Positions 1-9,988 of a stretch of 64,000 nt of DNA are shown in pieces (the first letter of the stretch is position 1; each line of letters begins with the position of its first letter). The translations under genes and the position numbers were made by a program. The notes under the pieces are model-generated. The model did no database searches. It was not told where the DNA came from and saw only the letters and a list, made by a program, of their open reading frames with translations. The stretch spans positions 1 to 64,000 of the forward strand of contig DDKK01000040.1 in assembly GCA_002339325.1 (NCBI GenBank). The letters are read 5' to 3'. Source of the DNA: Nitrospiraceae bacterium UBA2600. GTDB taxonomy: Bacteria > Nitrospirota > Thermodesulfovibrionia > Thermodesulfovibrionales > Thermodesulfovibrionaceae.

Positions 1-115
1 CAATGCTTTAACTAAAAAAGGCGAAGAACATCCTATTGAAAAGGTTGGAGAAAAACTAAGAGCCATGATGCCTTGGCTTAAGAGCTCAAAACTTGTGGAT
101 AAATCAAAGGCATGA
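1..115 (+). CDS. ilvC: Ketol-acid reductoisomerase, C-terminal end (partial)
   Basis: Only the last 37 codons lie in the window, read from base 2. They end in [10 protein letters not shown] followed by a lysine-rich tail, which is the typical C-terminus of bacterial class I acetohydroxy acid isomeroreductase. The enzyme makes 2,3-dihydroxy-isovalerate and 2,3-dihydroxy-3-methylvalerate in valine/isoleucine synthesis. The stop codon overlaps the psd start by 4 bp (ATGA), so the two are translationally coupled. The short length limits certainty, but the downstream psd-pssA-leuA order fits. Confidence 0.85.
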   Translation, partial: NALTKKGEEHPIEKVGEKLRAMMPWLKSSKLVDKSKA

Positions 116-735
116 TTAGGAAAGAAGGATTACCTTATATAGGAGGAGCTTTACTTTTAAGCTCCTTCTTTTATTTGCTATGGCTTGAGCCAATAGCAAT
201 TGTTTTTCTCATATTAGCGTTATTCTTTGCCTACTTTTTTCGTGACCCCGAAAGAAGAGTTCCTGAAGACCCGGCTCTTTTGGTTTCTCCTGCCGATGGA
301 AAAGTGATATTGATAAGAAAGTCCGGAGATACTCTCTGCCCAGATTCATATTCGGAAATAAGCATTTTCATGTCTCCTTTTAATGTCCATGTGAACAGAG
401 CTCCTTTTGATGGAAAAGTTAAAGAGGTAGTGTACACACCTGGAAAGTTTTTTTCTGCTTTCAAAGAAAAGGCATACAGAGAAAACGAGAATATTAAAAT
501 CACACTTCAAACTGAAGCAGGAGACATAATAATCAGACAGGTTGCCGGAGTAGTTGCAAGAAGGGCTGTTTGCTGGGTAAAGGAAGGAGAGACTCTTAAA
601 AAGGGACAGAGATTTGGAATGATAAAATTTAGTTCCCGGGTGGACATTTGTCTACCCCCTTCTTTTGAGGTTTCGGTAAAGGAAGGCGAAAAAGTCTTGG
701 CAGGAAAAACAGTAATTGCTTCATTGCGAAAATGA
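112..735 (+). CDS. psd: Phosphatidylserine decarboxylase, short (archaeal-type) form
   Basis: Makes phosphatidylethanolamine from phosphatidylserine at the membrane. At 207 residues it matches the short proenzyme family. An N-terminal hydrophobic hairpin (about residues 8-42) is followed by [16 protein letters not shown] (about 59-65) and the FNVHVNR histidine motif (about 90-96). The self-cleavage region near residues 170-182 reads KFSSRVD, where most relatives have FGSRVD. Ser175 is in place to become the pyruvoyl group, but the preceding glycine is Ser174, one base change away. The gene overlaps ilvC and pssA by 4 bp each. Confidence 0.93.
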   Translation: MIRKEGLPYIGGALLLSSFFYLLWLEPIAIVFLILALFFAYFFRDPERRVPEDPALLVSPADGKVILIRKSGDTLCPDSYSEISIFMSPFNVHVNRAPFDGKVKEVVYTPGKFFSAFKEKAYRENENIKITLQTEAGDIIIRQVAGVVARRAVCWVKEGETLKKGQRFGMIKFSSRVDICLPPSFEVSVKEGEKVLAGKTVIASLRK

Positions 736-1517
736 TAAAGATAAGAGGAACAAGGAAATACAGAGACCCCGATAGAAAACCTGCAAAGGGAGTTTACGTA
801 CTGCCTAATGCGCTTACTCTTTGCGGTCTTTTTCTGGGATTTTATGCAATACTTTCTGCAATTAATGGCAAATTTATACATGCCGCATGGGCAATAATAA
901 TAGCTAACATATTCGATGGTCTGGACGGACTTGTAGCAAGACTTACTAAAACAACCACAAAGTTTGGCATAGAACTTGACTCTCTCTCAGACCTTGTTAC
1001 TTTTGGTGTGGCTCCCGCAATTCTTATTTATAAATTTGCTCTCTATGACTTTGGAAGAATAGGTTTTGCCGTATGTTTTCTCTTTGTTGCCTGCGGAGCT
1101 CTCAGACTGGCAAGATTCAATGTGCAGACTTCTATATTAAAGTCCTTTAAGGGCTTACCAATTCCAGGAGCTGCTACTATGGTTTCTGCATTGATAATAT
1201 TTTACATTGATGTCTTAAACTTACAGCCAGAGAGGAACTTTTTTCTTCTCTCCGCAACTGCTTTTCTTGCTCTTCTTATGGTTAGCACTCTTAAGTTCCA
1301 TGGATTGAAGGAAATCGACTTTAGAGAGAAAAAACCCGGTTGGATACTTTTGATTTTTATTTTTATTCTATTTTTTATATTTATCCTGCCGAATATTGCT
1401 ATATTTACACTTGTAAGCCTATATGTTTTATGGGGTATAATTGAAAATATAATAATTCTAATTAGACAGAAAAGAAAAAAATCAGAGGTGCAAGATGAGG
1501 AGAATAAAAATATTTGA
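732..1517 (+). CDS. pssA: CDP-diacylglycerol-serine O-phosphatidyltransferase
   Basis: Integral membrane CDP-alcohol phosphatidyltransferase that makes phosphatidylserine, the substrate of the adjacent Psd. The family signature D-G-x2-A-R-x8-G-x3-D-x3-D is intact at about residues 63-88 (DGLVAR...GIELDSLSD). Several hydrophobic segments follow, including a strongly hydrophobic stretch around residues 203-245, and the tail is basic. At 261 residues it has normal length. The 4-bp ATGA overlap with psd gives coupling, and the 3' end overlaps the leuA start by 23 bp. Confidence 0.93.
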   Translation: MIKIRGTRKYRDPDRKPAKGVYVLPNALTLCGLFLGFYAILSAINGKFIHAAWAIIIANIFDGLDGLVARLTKTTTKFGIELDSLSDLVTFGVAPAILIYKFALYDFGRIGFAVCFLFVACGALRLARFNVQTSILKSFKGLPIPGAATMVSALIIFYIDVLNLQPERNFFLLSATAFLALLMVSTLKFHGLKEIDFREKKPGWILLIFIFILFFIFILPNIAIFTLVSLYVLWGIIENIIILIRQKRKKSEVQDEENKNI

Positions 1518-3009
1518 TACTACTCTGAGAGATGGAGAGCAGTCTCCTGGAGCATCAATGAACGTGGAAGAAAAAATTCAAGTGGCCAAGCAACTAAAAA
1601 AGTTAGGTGTGGACATAATAGAAGCAGGATTTCCCATAGCCTCTCCAGGAGATTTTGAAGCAGTAAACAGAATTTCAAGGGAGATAAAGGGGGTTACAAT
1701 TGCAGGACTTTGTAGAACCCGTGATGAAGATATTGAAAGAGCTGCGGAAGCTTTAAAGCCGGCAGAGCAAAGGAGAATTCATACTTTTATAGCAACTTCA
1801 GATATTCATCTTAAATACAAACTCCGTATGGACAGGCAGCAGGTAATCGAATCTGCCGTTAGGGCTGTAAAAAAGGCAAGGCAGTATACTGATGATGTTG
1901 AGTTTTCAGCGGAAGATGCAACCCGTTCAGACTGGGACTATCTTTGTAAAGTAACCGAAGAAGTAATAAAAGCAGGAGCAACAACAGTCAATATACCTGA
2001 TACGGTTGGATATACAATTCCTCAGGAATATGGCGAATTGATTGAATACTTAATGAACAAAGTTCCCAATATAGACAAAGCCACAATTAGTGTTCACTGT
2101 CACAATGACTTAGGTCTTGCTGTTGCCAATTCTCTTACGGCAATTCTTAAGGGTGCTGGACAGGTGGAATGCACGATAAACGGAATTGGTGAGAGAGCAG
2201 GAAACGCAGCAATGGAAGAGATAGTCATGGCTTTGAAAGTAAGAAATGACTTTTTCAAAGCTGATACTGGAATTGTAACACAGGAGATTTACAGAACAAG
2301 TAGGCTTATAACTAAGATTACAGGTATGGTTGTTCAGCCTAATAAGGCAATTGTTGGAGCTAATGCTTTTGCCCATGAGGCAGGAATTCATCAGGACGGT
2401 GTTTTAAAAGAAAGAACAACCTATGAAATAATGAGGCCAGAGGATATAGGAATTCCAAGTTCAAAGATAGTTCTTGGCAAACATTCTGGCAGACACGCTT
2501 TCAAGAAAAGACTTGAAGAGCTTGGATTTACTCTTAACGATGAAGAGCTGAATCGTGCCTTTGAAAGATTTAAAAAGCTTGCTGACCAGAAAAAATATAT
2601 ATTCAACGAGGATATAGAAGCATTAGTGTCCGACGAGGTTTTAAGAATTGCCGAGGTTTATCAGCTCGTTGACCTTGAAGTGTCAAGTGGCACAAATAAA
2701 AAACCAACTGCTAAAGTGCAGATGAAAATAAACGGTGAGACTAAAGAAATTACAGTATCAGGAGACGGCCCTGTAGACTCTGTATACAAAGCCATTACCG
2801 AATTAACAGGCTCAAAGGCTGAACTAAACAAATTTGAGATAAAAGCAATAACTGGTGGCACTGATGCACTTGGAGAGGTTACTGTGATACTTGAAGAAGG
2901 AGGTCATACAGTAAGAGGGCACGGTTCTGATACTGATATAATAGTTGCATCTGCAAAGGCTTATATAAATGCCCTTAATAAGCTCGCTCTAAAGAATACT
3001 AAGGCTTAG
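1495..3009 (+). CDS. leuA: 2-isopropylmalate synthase
   Basis: First committed step of leucine synthesis: acetyl-CoA plus 2-ketoisovalerate gives 2-isopropylmalate. The TIM-barrel opens with [13 protein letters not shown] at residues 7-19 and carries the metal-binding HCHNDLG motif near residue 200. A C-terminal allosteric LeuA dimer domain (about 390-500) implies leucine feedback. The 504-residue length matches long-form LeuA. The start is ATG at 1495, preceded by GAGGTG inside pssA. The last 21 bp overlap the convergent DUF815 gene. Confidence 0.96.
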   Translation: MRRIKIFDTTLRDGEQSPGASMNVEEKIQVAKQLKKLGVDIIEAGFPIASPGDFEAVNRISREIKGVTIAGLCRTRDEDIERAAEALKPAEQRRIHTFIATSDIHLKYKLRMDRQQVIESAVRAVKKARQYTDDVEFSAEDATRSDWDYLCKVTEEVIKAGATTVNIPDTVGYTIPQEYGELIEYLMNKVPNIDKATISVHCHNDLGLAVANSLTAILKGAGQVECTINGIGERAGNAAMEEIVMALKVRNDFFKADTGIVTQEIYRTSRLITKITGMVVQPNKAIVGANAFAHEAGIHQDGVLKERTTYEIMRPEDIGIPSSKIVLGKHSGRHAFKKRLEELGFTLNDEELNRAFERFKKLADQKKYIFNEDIEALVSDEVLRIAEVYQLVDLEVSSGTNKKPTAKVQMKINGETKEITVSGDGPVDSVYKAITELTGSKAELNKFEIKAITGGTDALGEVTVILEEGGHTVRGHGSDTDIIVASAKAYINALNKLALKNTKA

Positions 3010-3726
3010 GATGAATTGATAGGCCGACCTTCCTGTTGTGCCGTGAATTAAAGCCCATTGGCGAGCTTTTTGAGTGAGTTCATCCTCGGAAAGATTTATT
3101 CCTTCAGCGTTCGCATAATGCTTTACGATTTCAAAATACTCATCTTCGGAAAATCTATAAAAACCTATTCTTAATCCAAATCTCTCTATTAGTGAGGCTC
3201 TCTCCTGTAGGCTGTCTTCAGGAAAAAGTTCGTTTTCTGACTGCGACATGGCTGGCATAAGACTTCTTCTGTTTGAGGTAGCATATATTACCGAATTCTC
3301 TGGTATTTCTTCAATCCCGCCGTCCATTATAATTTTTAAGTCTCTGAACTCTTGTTCGTTTTCATTGAAAGAAAGATCATCGATGAAAATTATGAATCTA
3401 AATTCTCTATTCTCGTAAATCAAGTCATACAGGAAAGGTATTGTGGCTATATCGCTTTTTAGAGTCTGAACGATTTTGAGAGGAGAATTCTTAAAGTAAT
3501 TAATCAATGCTCTTATTAAAGTTGTTTTTCCTGTTCCTCTCTCGCCCCATAAAAGGACATTATTTGCCCTTTTTCCCTCTAAAAAAGCCTTTGTGTTTGA
3601 AAGTAGCAGTTCCTTTTGTTTTTCAATTCCAATGAGTTTATTAATATCTACCTGAGGAATTCTTTTTACGGGTTTTACGGTTTTTTCTTGACCATACCAT
3701 ATGAATGCAGGCGATTCTTTAAACAT
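2989..3726 (-). CDS. AAA-type ATP-binding protein, DUF815 family
   Basis: P-loop ATPase of the DUF815 family, whose cellular role is not established. Walker A is GERGTGKTT at about residues 61-69 and Walker B is FIIFIDDL at about 111-118. Later motifs [11 protein letters not shown] and [18 protein letters not shown] are characteristic of the family. At 245 residues it is shorter than many homologues, lacking most of the usual N-terminal region. It follows the prepilin peptidase gene by 4 bp on the minus strand, so it is probably last in the apgM operon. Its 3' end overlaps leuA by 21 bp. Confidence 0.85.
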   Translation of the reverse strand: MFKESPAFIWYGQEKTVKPVKRIPQVDINKLIGIEKQKELLLSNTKAFLEGKRANNVLLWGERGTGKTTLIRALINYFKNSPLKIVQTLKSDIATIPFLYDLIYENREFRFIIFIDDLSFNENEQEFRDLKIIMDGGIEEIPENSVIYATSNRRSLMPAMSQSENELFPEDSLQERASLIERFGLRIGFYRFSEDEYFEIVKHYANAEGINLSEDELTQKARQWALIHGTTGRSAYQFILSLSIL

Positions 3727-3730
3727 AACC

Positions 3731-4474
3731 TTATCGTAAATACCAATCTAAAATTTTATCAGCCATGAACAGGCTTACTAAAGCTCCTATGGCAAGATAA
3801 GGGCCGAAAGGGATTTTTCTGTTGCCAGTTTTTTTGAGAATTATTATGCCAATGATAGAACCCAGAAGGCTTCCTATAAAAATGGTAAGAACAGCTGATT
3901 TCCATCCCATAAATGAACCAACTGCCGCATTGAGTTTGATGTCTCCACCTCCCATGCCTCCTCTGCTTATTATTGATATGAGTAGCAGACTACCACCACC
4001 AACGAGGATTCCTATAATAGACTCTATGAGCCCTTCTGAAAGATTTGAAAACCCATGAGGTATGAGAGATACAATAAGACCAATAGCTATTAGAGGAATA
4101 GAGATTGTATCGGGAATAATCTGGAAATCAATATCTATGAAAGATATTACTAAAAGAGCCGATATAAAGATTAAAACAAATGGTAATATCAGAGTAAGTC
4201 CAAAATTAAGAAATGCTAAGACATAAAGGACGCCATTCAAAAACTCTACCAGCGGATATCTGAGGGATATGGAATCTCCGCAGTATGCACATTTTCCCCT
4301 GAGAAAAAAGTAGCTAAAAATAGGAATATTGTGATAAGGCTTTATCTTGTTTTTACAAGAAGGGCAGAAAGAAAAGGGTTTTATTATTGATATCTGTCTT
4401 GGTATTCTGTAAATGCACACATTTAGAAAAGAGCCAACTATTAGACCAAAGACAAATAAAATCAAAACCTCCAT
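3731..4474 (-). CDS. pilD: Prepilin peptidase / type IV leader peptidase (A24)
   Basis: Polytopic inner-membrane aspartic protease that cleaves type IV prepilin and pseudopilin leaders and N-methylates the mature end. The N-terminal methyltransferase part has paired cysteines CPSCKNK and CAYCGDS (about residues 37-70). The catalytic aspartates fall in SFIDIDFQIIPD (about 110-121) and GGMGGGDIKL (about 171-180). Length is 247 residues with about seven membrane segments. The start overlaps the preceding coiled-coil gene by 13 bp. No pilin genes are visible nearby, so its substrates are encoded elsewhere. Confidence 0.92.
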   Translation of the reverse strand: MEVLILFVFGLIVGSFLNVCIYRIPRQISIIKPFSFCPSCKNKIKPYHNIPIFSYFFLRGKCAYCGDSISLRYPLVEFLNGVLYVLAFLNFGLTLILPFVLIFISALLVISFIDIDFQIIPDTISIPLIAIGLIVSLIPHGFSNLSEGLIESIIGILVGGGSLLLISIISRGGMGGGDIKLNAAVGSFMGWKSAVLTIFIGSLLGSIIGIIILKKTGNRKIPFGPYLAIGALVSLFMADKILDWYLR

Positions 4475-4776
4475 CGGCTTATCTCCTCAAGCTCCGTCAA
4501 TTTTTTCCTTTTGTCTTCTATTTCTGCCTCTAACTCCCTTACTTTTCTAATTAAAGTTGTTATTTTTTGATTTTCCCCTGTGTCTGTTTTAGAGTTTTCG
4601 CATACTTCTTTTCCTATCTCTCTTAGAAACTCATCTCTCTTTTCGGCAAAGGTATTTATCTCAGCGGTAATCTTGATTACATTTATCTCAATTTTAATTC
4701 TCTCAGAGATAATCTCTGCCCAGAATTTAATTGTTTTTAATCCTCTTAAGAAATCTTTTTTTATTGAGTTAATCAC
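4462..4776 (-). CDS. Small coiled-coil protein of unknown function
   Basis: A 104-residue charged protein starting with GTG one base after the TatD-radical SAM stop codon. The C-terminal half (about residues 70-98, KVRELEAEIEDKRKKLTELEE) has clear heptad periodicity and should form a coiled coil. No catalytic motif or signal peptide is visible. Tight spacing on both sides (1 bp upstream, 13-bp overlap downstream) supports its being a real gene. I do not recognise the family. Confidence 0.65.
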   Translation of the reverse strand: MINSIKKDFLRGLKTIKFWAEIISERIKIEINVIKITAEINTFAEKRDEFLREIGKEVCENSKTDTGENQKITTLIRKVRELEAEIEDKRKKLTELEEISRWRF

Positions 4777-4777
4777 T

Positions 4778-6127
4778 TTATCCTACCTTGTCGAGATGCC
4801 TTATTTTTAGCTTCACACCAAGGGAATTGGCAATTTCCCTGCATTTATCTATGTCTATCTCCGGTAGATTTACAAGAGTAACCTGAACATATGGAACATT
4901 TTCCTTAGCATCTTTTATGAAATCAATAACTGCCTCGTAGGCATTTGGATACATAGGCTTGCAGATTTTATTGTAAGTTTCTCTGTCCTGAGCATTAAGG
5001 CTTATGGAGATGGAATCTATTAAACCTTTAAGTTCTGGTAAAATTCTCCTGCCGTGAATGATGTTTCCATGACCATTTGTATTAACTCTGACCCTTCCTC
5101 CTTTTTCCTTAATCCATTTTGCCACTTCTTTTATTACGTCAAGCCTTAAGAAAGGCTCACCGTAACCACAAAAAACAATTTCTCTGTAGTTTTTAGGGTT
5201 CTCTATTGCTCTGATTAAATCCTCCACAGATGGTTCATTTTCAAGTCTCAAATTATGTCCTTTTACATAGTCTGTGTGGAATCTTACACAGAATTTACAT
5301 ACATTGGTGCATCTGTTTGTTATATTGAGATATAGAGAGTCTCTTATTTTATAGGCTATCTCTCCTTTTGGAGTTTCTCCTATTTGGAAAAGTCTCATAG
5401 TATTGATAGTTGTTATTCTCTGAATGTCTTCAAAGGAGACCTCTCTAAGCTCTGCCAAGGCTTGAACTGTATATTTTAGGAGAGCTGGTTCATTTTTTCT
5501 TCCTCTGAATGGTTCTGGTGCAAGATAGGGAGCATCAGTTTCTACCAATAAGTATTCATCTGGAACAAATCGGGCTACTTCTTTTATCTTTTTTGAGTTT
5601 TTAAAGGTCACAACTCCTGAAATAGATATGAACATACCTAATTCAATAGCTTTTTGTGCCTGATAGACATCTCCACTGAAACAGTGCATAACTCCTCTCT
5701 TTATACCTGAAGACTTTAGAATCTCGAAGGTATCCTCAAAAGCCTCCCTTGAATGTATAACAACAGGTAAGCCAAGTTCATTTGCAACTTCAAGCTGTTC
5801 TTTAAAAGCCTTTTGCTGAGTTTCTTTTGGAGAGTGATTGTAGTGATAATCTAAGCCAATTTCTCCGATAGCCACTACTTTCGGATGTCTGCTGAATTCA
5901 AATATTTTATCCCTGAGCTCTTCATTCCAACTTACTGCTTCATGGGGATGAATTCCCGCTGTTGCATATACAATAGGATTTTTTTCGGCAATCTGTAAGA
6001 TTTTGTCGAGACTTTCTGGGTCTGAAGCAACAGAAATTATTTTTGTTACGCCTGCTTTTTCTGCACGTTTTATAACCTCTGAGACTTCTTCTCCGAACAT
6101 TTCAAGATGGCAGTGGCTGTCAATCAT
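4778..6127 (-). CDS. TatD-family metal hydrolase fused to a radical SAM domain
   Basis: A 449-residue two-domain protein. Residues 1 to about 255 are a TatD DNase/hydrolase: MIDSHCHLEMF, GEIGLDYHYN, VIHSRE, HCFSG and VETDAPYL carry the metal ligands. The C-terminal half is a radical SAM domain with the C-x3-C-x2-C cluster in CTNVCKFC (about residues 274-281), followed by FCGYGEP. Stand-alone partners of this kind occur as TatD-associated radical SAM proteins; here they are one chain. The start at 6127 makes a 4-bp ATGA overlap with apgM, which is why the upstream in-frame extension is rejected. Substrate unknown. Confidence 0.9.
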   Translation of the reverse strand: MIDSHCHLEMFGEEVSEVIKRAEKAGVTKIISVASDPESLDKILQIAEKNPIVYATAGIHPHEAVSWNEELRDKIFEFSRHPKVVAIGEIGLDYHYNHSPKETQQKAFKEQLEVANELGLPVVIHSREAFEDTFEILKSSGIKRGVMHCFSGDVYQAQKAIELGMFISISGVVTFKNSKKIKEVARFVPDEYLLVETDAPYLAPEPFRGRKNEPALLKYTVQALAELREVSFEDIQRITTINTMRLFQIGETPKGEIAYKIRDSLYLNITNRCTNVCKFCVRFHTDYVKGHNLRLENEPSVEDLIRAIENPKNYREIVFCGYGEPFLRLDVIKEVAKWIKEKGGRVRVNTNGHGNIIHGRRILPELKGLIDSISISLNAQDRETYNKICKPMYPNAYEAVIDFIKDAKENVPYVQVTLVNLPEIDIDKCREIANSLGVKLKIRHLDKVG

Positions 6128-7326
6128 GCGCCAAACTTCCTCAGTCTGAGAGAATTGGCAAGCACGAGAGGCATTATTGCAGTTGCAGGAATTATACCAA
6201 GCTCGCCTTTCAAACACTCTCTCTCGGTGAAGGAAGATACAGTGCCACCCAGCACATAAGGAGATTTTATGAGAAGAGGAACAGGATGCCAGCTGTGTGA
6301 CTTAAGAAGTGAGGGAGTGCTGTGGTCTCCTGTAATAACAAGGACATCAGGCGATAACGATAGAATTTCTGGAATAAAAGCATCAAATTCTTCTATTTTC
6401 TTCACTTTACCCTCAAAATTTCCATCTTCTCCATAGGAATCAGTCTTTTTTATGTGAAGAAAAATGAAGTCAAATTCACTGTATACCCTCTTAACCGTTT
6501 CAATCTCCTCTTTTATGTCGCCTTCTACGGCAACTGCTTTCATGCCGAGAAGTTTAGTTATTCCTCTGTACATGGGATAAACTGCTACTGAACAAGCTTT
6601 AAGTCCAAATCTCTCCTCAAAAGGAGGTATGTGTGGTAAGGCTGAAAAACCCCTTAAAAGAACAAAATTAGCTTTTTCTTCATGTTTTAATATCTCGCTG
6701 GCTTTTCTAATGAATATCCCTGCAATCTGTGCAACTCTTTTAGATTTTTCATTTAGAGGAGAGGGTTCAGCCGGAGGCTTTCCCTCTTTCTGAGGGTCTG
6801 TATCTGAAACCATTGCTTCTTCTTCGGTAATGTTGTCTGGGAATCTCATCACGAGGCAAAATCTGTGTTCTTTACCAGGGCTTAGGATGAGTCTCACCCC
6901 ATCGATTTCTTCAATTTCTTTAGCAAGCCTTTCAGTGAGTTCTTTATTTTTTTCAGTTGGGATTCTCCCAGCTCTTCTGTCAGTTATCACTCCATCCTTT
7001 ATGGTTGCGTAATTACATCTGATTGCAACGTCTGTTTTATGTAAATCTATACCCTGTCCTGAAGCCTCAAGCACACCTCTTCCTATTTCGTATTTCAGTG
7101 GGTCATAACCGAAAACGCCAAAATGACCAGGCCCGCTTCCCGGTGTGATTCCGTGTGAGACAGGTATGTGCAGTCCGCAAGCAGAGGTTTTTGCAAGACT
7201 ATCCAGATTAGGTTTTAATGCTGCCTCCAGTTCTGTCTTGCCATTAATTGGAAGACCACCAATACCATCAAGAATTATAAAAATTATCTTCGAACTGTTC
7301 TTTTGAACTAAAGAAGAGAAGTTCAT
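6124..7326 (-). CDS. apgM: 2,3-bisphosphoglycerate-independent phosphoglycerate mutase, archaeal (ApgM) type
   Basis: Interconverts 3- and 2-phosphoglycerate in glycolysis/gluconeogenesis. It has the alkaline-phosphatase-like core: KIIFIILDGIGGLP at about residues 13-26, GPGHFGVFGYDPL at about 65-77, and VITGDHSTP near residue 330. At 400 residues it matches the archaeal-type family rather than the roughly 510-residue GpmI. The start is ATG at 7326 behind AGGAGG. It heads the minus-strand operon that continues into the TatD-radical SAM gene. Confidence 0.93.
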   Translation of the reverse strand: MNFSSLVQKNSSKIIFIILDGIGGLPINGKTELEAALKPNLDSLAKTSACGLHIPVSHGITPGSGPGHFGVFGYDPLKYEIGRGVLEASGQGIDLHKTDVAIRCNYATIKDGVITDRRAGRIPTEKNKELTERLAKEIEEIDGVRLILSPGKEHRFCLVMRFPDNITEEEAMVSDTDPQKEGKPPAEPSPLNEKSKRVAQIAGIFIRKASEILKHEEKANFVLLRGFSALPHIPPFEERFGLKACSVAVYPMYRGITKLLGMKAVAVEGDIKEEIETVKRVYSEFDFIFLHIKKTDSYGEDGNFEGKVKKIEEFDAFIPEILSLSPDVLVITGDHSTPSLLKSHSWHPVPLLIKSPYVLGGTVSSFTERECLKGELGIIPATAIMPLVLANSLRLRKFGA

Positions 7327-7493
7327 TAATATTCCTCCTGTAAAACCAATCTAAAAAGCATAATTAATAATAACAGAAAAGGCTTATTCATTTAAAACAA
7401 TAACCTCAATAAGAAATAGGAAGCTCTTATGTTTTCATTTATCAGCTGATTTGTAGGAAAAAATATTAACGCTTTCCGTGTAGCAAAGTATGT

Positions 7494-7499
7494 TAAAAT
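7494..7499 (+). promoter_or_regulatory. Extended -10 promoter for the slipin operon
   Basis: TAAAAT preceded by TG and one base (TGT-TAAAAT), an extended -10 element, with no good -35 box at 16-18 bp. Predicted transcription start is near 7506, leaving about 20 nt before the ATG at 7527. The same TGnTAAAAT form occurs upstream of the cbiX-like gene. Confidence 0.5.
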
Positions 7500-7526
7500 T
7501 GTAAATAACAATCAGAGGAGGTGTTT

Positions 7527-8300
7527 ATGTTCTTTGAGACTTCACTGCTTTCATTGATTGTAATAATTTTTCTGGCTTTTTACGTTTTAAGCAGTGCAAT
7601 CAAGATTCTAAAGGAATATGAAAGGGGTGTTGTTTTCAGGCTTGGAAGAGTTATACCCGTAAAGGGTCCTGGACTTGTCTTAATATGGCCTGTCATTGAC
7701 AAGATGGTTAAGGTAAGTTTGAGAATCGTCACAATGGATGTGCCAGCACAGGATATAATTACAAAAGATAATGTCTCTGTTAAGGTCAATGCGGTTGTTT
7801 ATTTCAGGCCAATAGACCCTATCAAAGCAGTAACAGCTGTTGAGGATTTCTACTATGCCACAAGCCAGATTGCCCAGACAACTCTGAGAAGTATACTTGG
7901 ACAGAGTGAGTTGCAAGACCTTCTTACAAATCGTGAGCAGATAAATGCAGAGCTTCAGCATGTCATTGACTCTCAGACAGAGCCTTGGGGAATCAAGGTA
8001 ACTGCTGTGGAAGTAAAAAATGTAGACCTTCCGCAAGAGATGCTTAGAGCAATGGCAAGACAGGCCGAAGCAGAAAGAGAAAGAAGAGCCAAAATTATTC
8101 ATGCCGAAGGAGAACTTCAAGCTGCTGAAAAACTCACTGAGGCAGCAAGAATTATATCTTCTGAACCAGCGGCACTTCAGTTGAGATATCTTCAAACTTT
8201 AAAGGAAATTGCTTCTGAGAAGAACTCTACCATTCTTTTCCCCTTACCAATGGACTTAATATCACCATTTCTGGAGAATTTAAAGATTGATAAAAAATAA
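7527..8300 (+). CDS. Slipin / stomatin-like SPFH-domain membrane protein
   Basis: Membrane-anchored SPFH/band 7 protein, a presumed scaffold for membrane microdomains. One N-terminal transmembrane segment (about residues 5-25) is followed by the SPFH core, with [13 protein letters not shown] at about 32-44 and the [12 protein letters not shown] stretch typical of slipins. Near residue 180 comes an Ala/Glu-rich helix ([15 protein letters not shown]). The start is ATG at 7527; the in-frame GTG at 7521 is part of the GAGGAGGTG ribosome site. The stop overlaps the next gene. Slipins often pair with NfeD, but no NfeD is present here. Confidence 0.9.
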   Translation: MFFETSLLSLIVIIFLAFYVLSSAIKILKEYERGVVFRLGRVIPVKGPGLVLIWPVIDKMVKVSLRIVTMDVPAQDIITKDNVSVKVNAVVYFRPIDPIKAVTAVEDFYYATSQIAQTTLRSILGQSELQDLLTNREQINAELQHVIDSQTEPWGIKVTAVEVKNVDLPQEMLRAMARQAEAERERRAKIIHAEGELQAAEKLTEAARIISSEPAALQLRYLQTLKEIASEKNSTILFPLPMDLISPFLENLKIDKK

Positions 8301-9009
8301 GATTACTCTGAAGGCACTGCTGAGGCTTTTGCTCCTTGCAGTGCTTCTTTCTTTAATCATTTTTTTTCTCTATGAGTCTGGTTTAGTTGAATTTTTTCTA
8401 AATGAGGAAAAACTCAAGAGCTTCATCAACTCTTTAGGTCCCCTTGGTTTTGCTGGATTTATAATACTTCAGGCTTTTCAGGTAGTTGCTGCTCCAATTC
8501 CTGGGGAGGTCACGGGCTTACTTGGTGGATATCTTTACGGAACTTTAGGCGGAGCAATTCTTTCAACTATCGGCCTTACTCTTGGGTCGGTTTTTGCTTT
8601 TATGCTGGGAAGAATTTTTGGAAAACCCTTTGTTGAGAGGGTTGTTGACCCGTTGATTTTAAATAAATTTGACTATCTACTTCATCATAAGGGAGCTTTT
8701 CTTGTTTTTTTTCTTTTTTTAATTCCCGGCTTTCCAAAGGACTATTTGAGTTATTTTTTGGGATTAAGTAGACTTTCCCTTCTTGAGTTTACAGTCATTG
8801 CAGGAGTTGGTAGGCTTTTAGGAACAGTTTTACTTTCTTTGGGAGGAAGCTATCTGAGGCATCACGAATATGAAAAGTTTTTCAGACTTGCCGGCATAGC
8901 AGTTGTAATAATGGTAACAGTATGGTTATTCAAAGACAGAATAGAAAGATTATTCCGAATATGGCACATCCATCGATATAAAAAAGATAAGGAAAAGAGA
9001 AAAGGCTAA
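8287..9009 (+). CDS. VTT-domain (TVP38/TMEM64, DedA-like) membrane protein
   Basis: Polytopic inner-membrane protein of the TVP38/TMEM64/SNARE-associated family; relatives are implicated in lipid scrambling or membrane homeostasis. The core motif is visible: [19 protein letters not shown] (about residues 74-92), a [14 protein letters not shown] segment, and [19 protein letters not shown]. Translation starts at TTG (8287), overlapping the end of the slipin gene by 14 bp, with GGAGAA at 8273-8278. The basic C-terminal tail faces the cytoplasm. Only 1 bp separates its end from the convergent fabH. Confidence 0.87.
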   Translation: MIKNKITLKALLRLLLLAVLLSLIIFFLYESGLVEFFLNEEKLKSFINSLGPLGFAGFIILQAFQVVAAPIPGEVTGLLGGYLYGTLGGAILSTIGLTLGSVFAFMLGRIFGKPFVERVVDPLILNKFDYLLHHKGAFLVFFLFLIPGFPKDYLSYFLGLSRLSLLEFTVIAGVGRLLGTVLLSLGGSYLRHHEYEKFFRLAGIAVVIMVTVWLFKDRIERLFRIWHIHRYKKDKEKRKG

Positions 9010-9010
9010 T

Positions 9011-9988
9011 TTACCATTTTATAAGTGCTGCACCCCACGTAAGCCCTGCACCGAAGGCAGCAAGCATCACATAATCTCCCTTTTTAATTTTTCCCATTTC
9101 TGCTGCTTCATCTAAAGCAATAGGTATTGATGCAGCCGATGTATTTCCGTATCTGTCAATATTTACCATGACTTTGTCCATTGGAAGTTCGAGTCTTTTT
9201 GCCATTGCTTGAATAATTCTTATGTTTGCCTGATGTGGAACAAGAAGTCCCAGTTGAGATGAAGTTATTCCTGCTTTCTTGAGAGTGGTTTCAACGACTT
9301 CCTCAAGAGTTTTAACGGCTACTTTAAAGGTTTCGTTGCCTCTCATTTTTATGAAATTTAGCCTTTCCCGTAGCACCTTCTCATCAACGGGCATTTTAGA
9401 ACCACCAGCAGGCATGTGGATAAAATCCCACATTGTTCCGTCGGAGAATATGTCAATTACTTGGATTCCCTCATTTTTTCTTGTGCCTTCAAGAATTACC
9501 GCTCCTGCTCCATCGGCAAGTAAAACGCATATGCTTCTGTCTGTAAAATCGGTAAATCTTGAAAGAGTCTCTGCACCTATTACAAGAGCTCTTTTTGATG
9601 CTCCAGTCTTTATAAATTTTTCTGCTACAGACAGGGCATAAACAAATCCTGTGCATGCACCGTTTATGTCAAAGGCAACGGCATTTTTTGCACCAAGTTT
9701 CATCTGAAGTATACAGGCTGCTGACGGAACAAGCATGTCGGGAGTTACCGTTGCTAATACTATGAGGTCAATATCTTCGGGCTTCAGTCCTGCCTTTTTT
9801 AGGGCTTTTAGGGATGCTTCATAGGCAAGATCACTTGTTGCTTGCTCTGGAGAGGCTATTCTTCGTTCTTTTATTCCCGTTCTCTCTGTTATCCATTCAT
9901 CGGATGTATCAACCATTTTTTCAAGGTCAAAGTTTGTAAGAACTTTTTCAGGAACATAAGAGCCTGTTGATACTACTCTTGCTTTCAT
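9011..9988 (-). CDS. fabH: 3-oxoacyl-ACP synthase III (KAS III)
   Basis: Starts fatty acid synthesis by condensing acetyl-CoA with malonyl-ACP. The active-site Cys is in FDINGACTGFVYAL (Cys about residue 111), the His in VPHQANIRII (about 251), and the Asn in NIDRYGNTSAASIP (about 281). Length is 325 residues, normal for FabH. The start is ATG at 9988 behind GGAGG, giving a 41-bp overlap with plsX. Last gene of the DUF177-rpmF-plsX-fabH operon. Confidence 0.96.
   Translation of the reverse strand: MKARVVSTGSYVPEKVLTNFDLEKMVDTSDEWITERTGIKERRIASPEQATSDLAYEASLKALKKAGLKPEDIDLIVLATVTPDMLVPSAACILQMKLGAKNAVAFDINGACTGFVYALSVAEKFIKTGASKRALVIGAETLSRFTDFTDRSICVLLADGAGAVILEGTRKNEGIQVIDIFSDGTMWDFIHMPAGGSKMPVDEKVLRERLNFIKMRGNETFKVAVKTLEEVVETTLKKAGITSSQLGLLVPHQANIRIIQAMAKRLELPMDKVMVNIDRYGNTSAASIPIALDEAAEMGKIKKGDYVMLAAFGAGLTWGAALIKW

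Noticed and set aside
6128..6217. In-frame N-terminal extension of the TatD-radical SAM protein
   Set aside because: It overlaps apgM by 94 bp; the ATG at 6127 gives the normal MIDSHCH start and a 4-bp ATGA junction.
7521..7526. GTG start for slipin
   Set aside because: The GTG is part of the GAGGAGGTG ribosome site serving ATG 7527.
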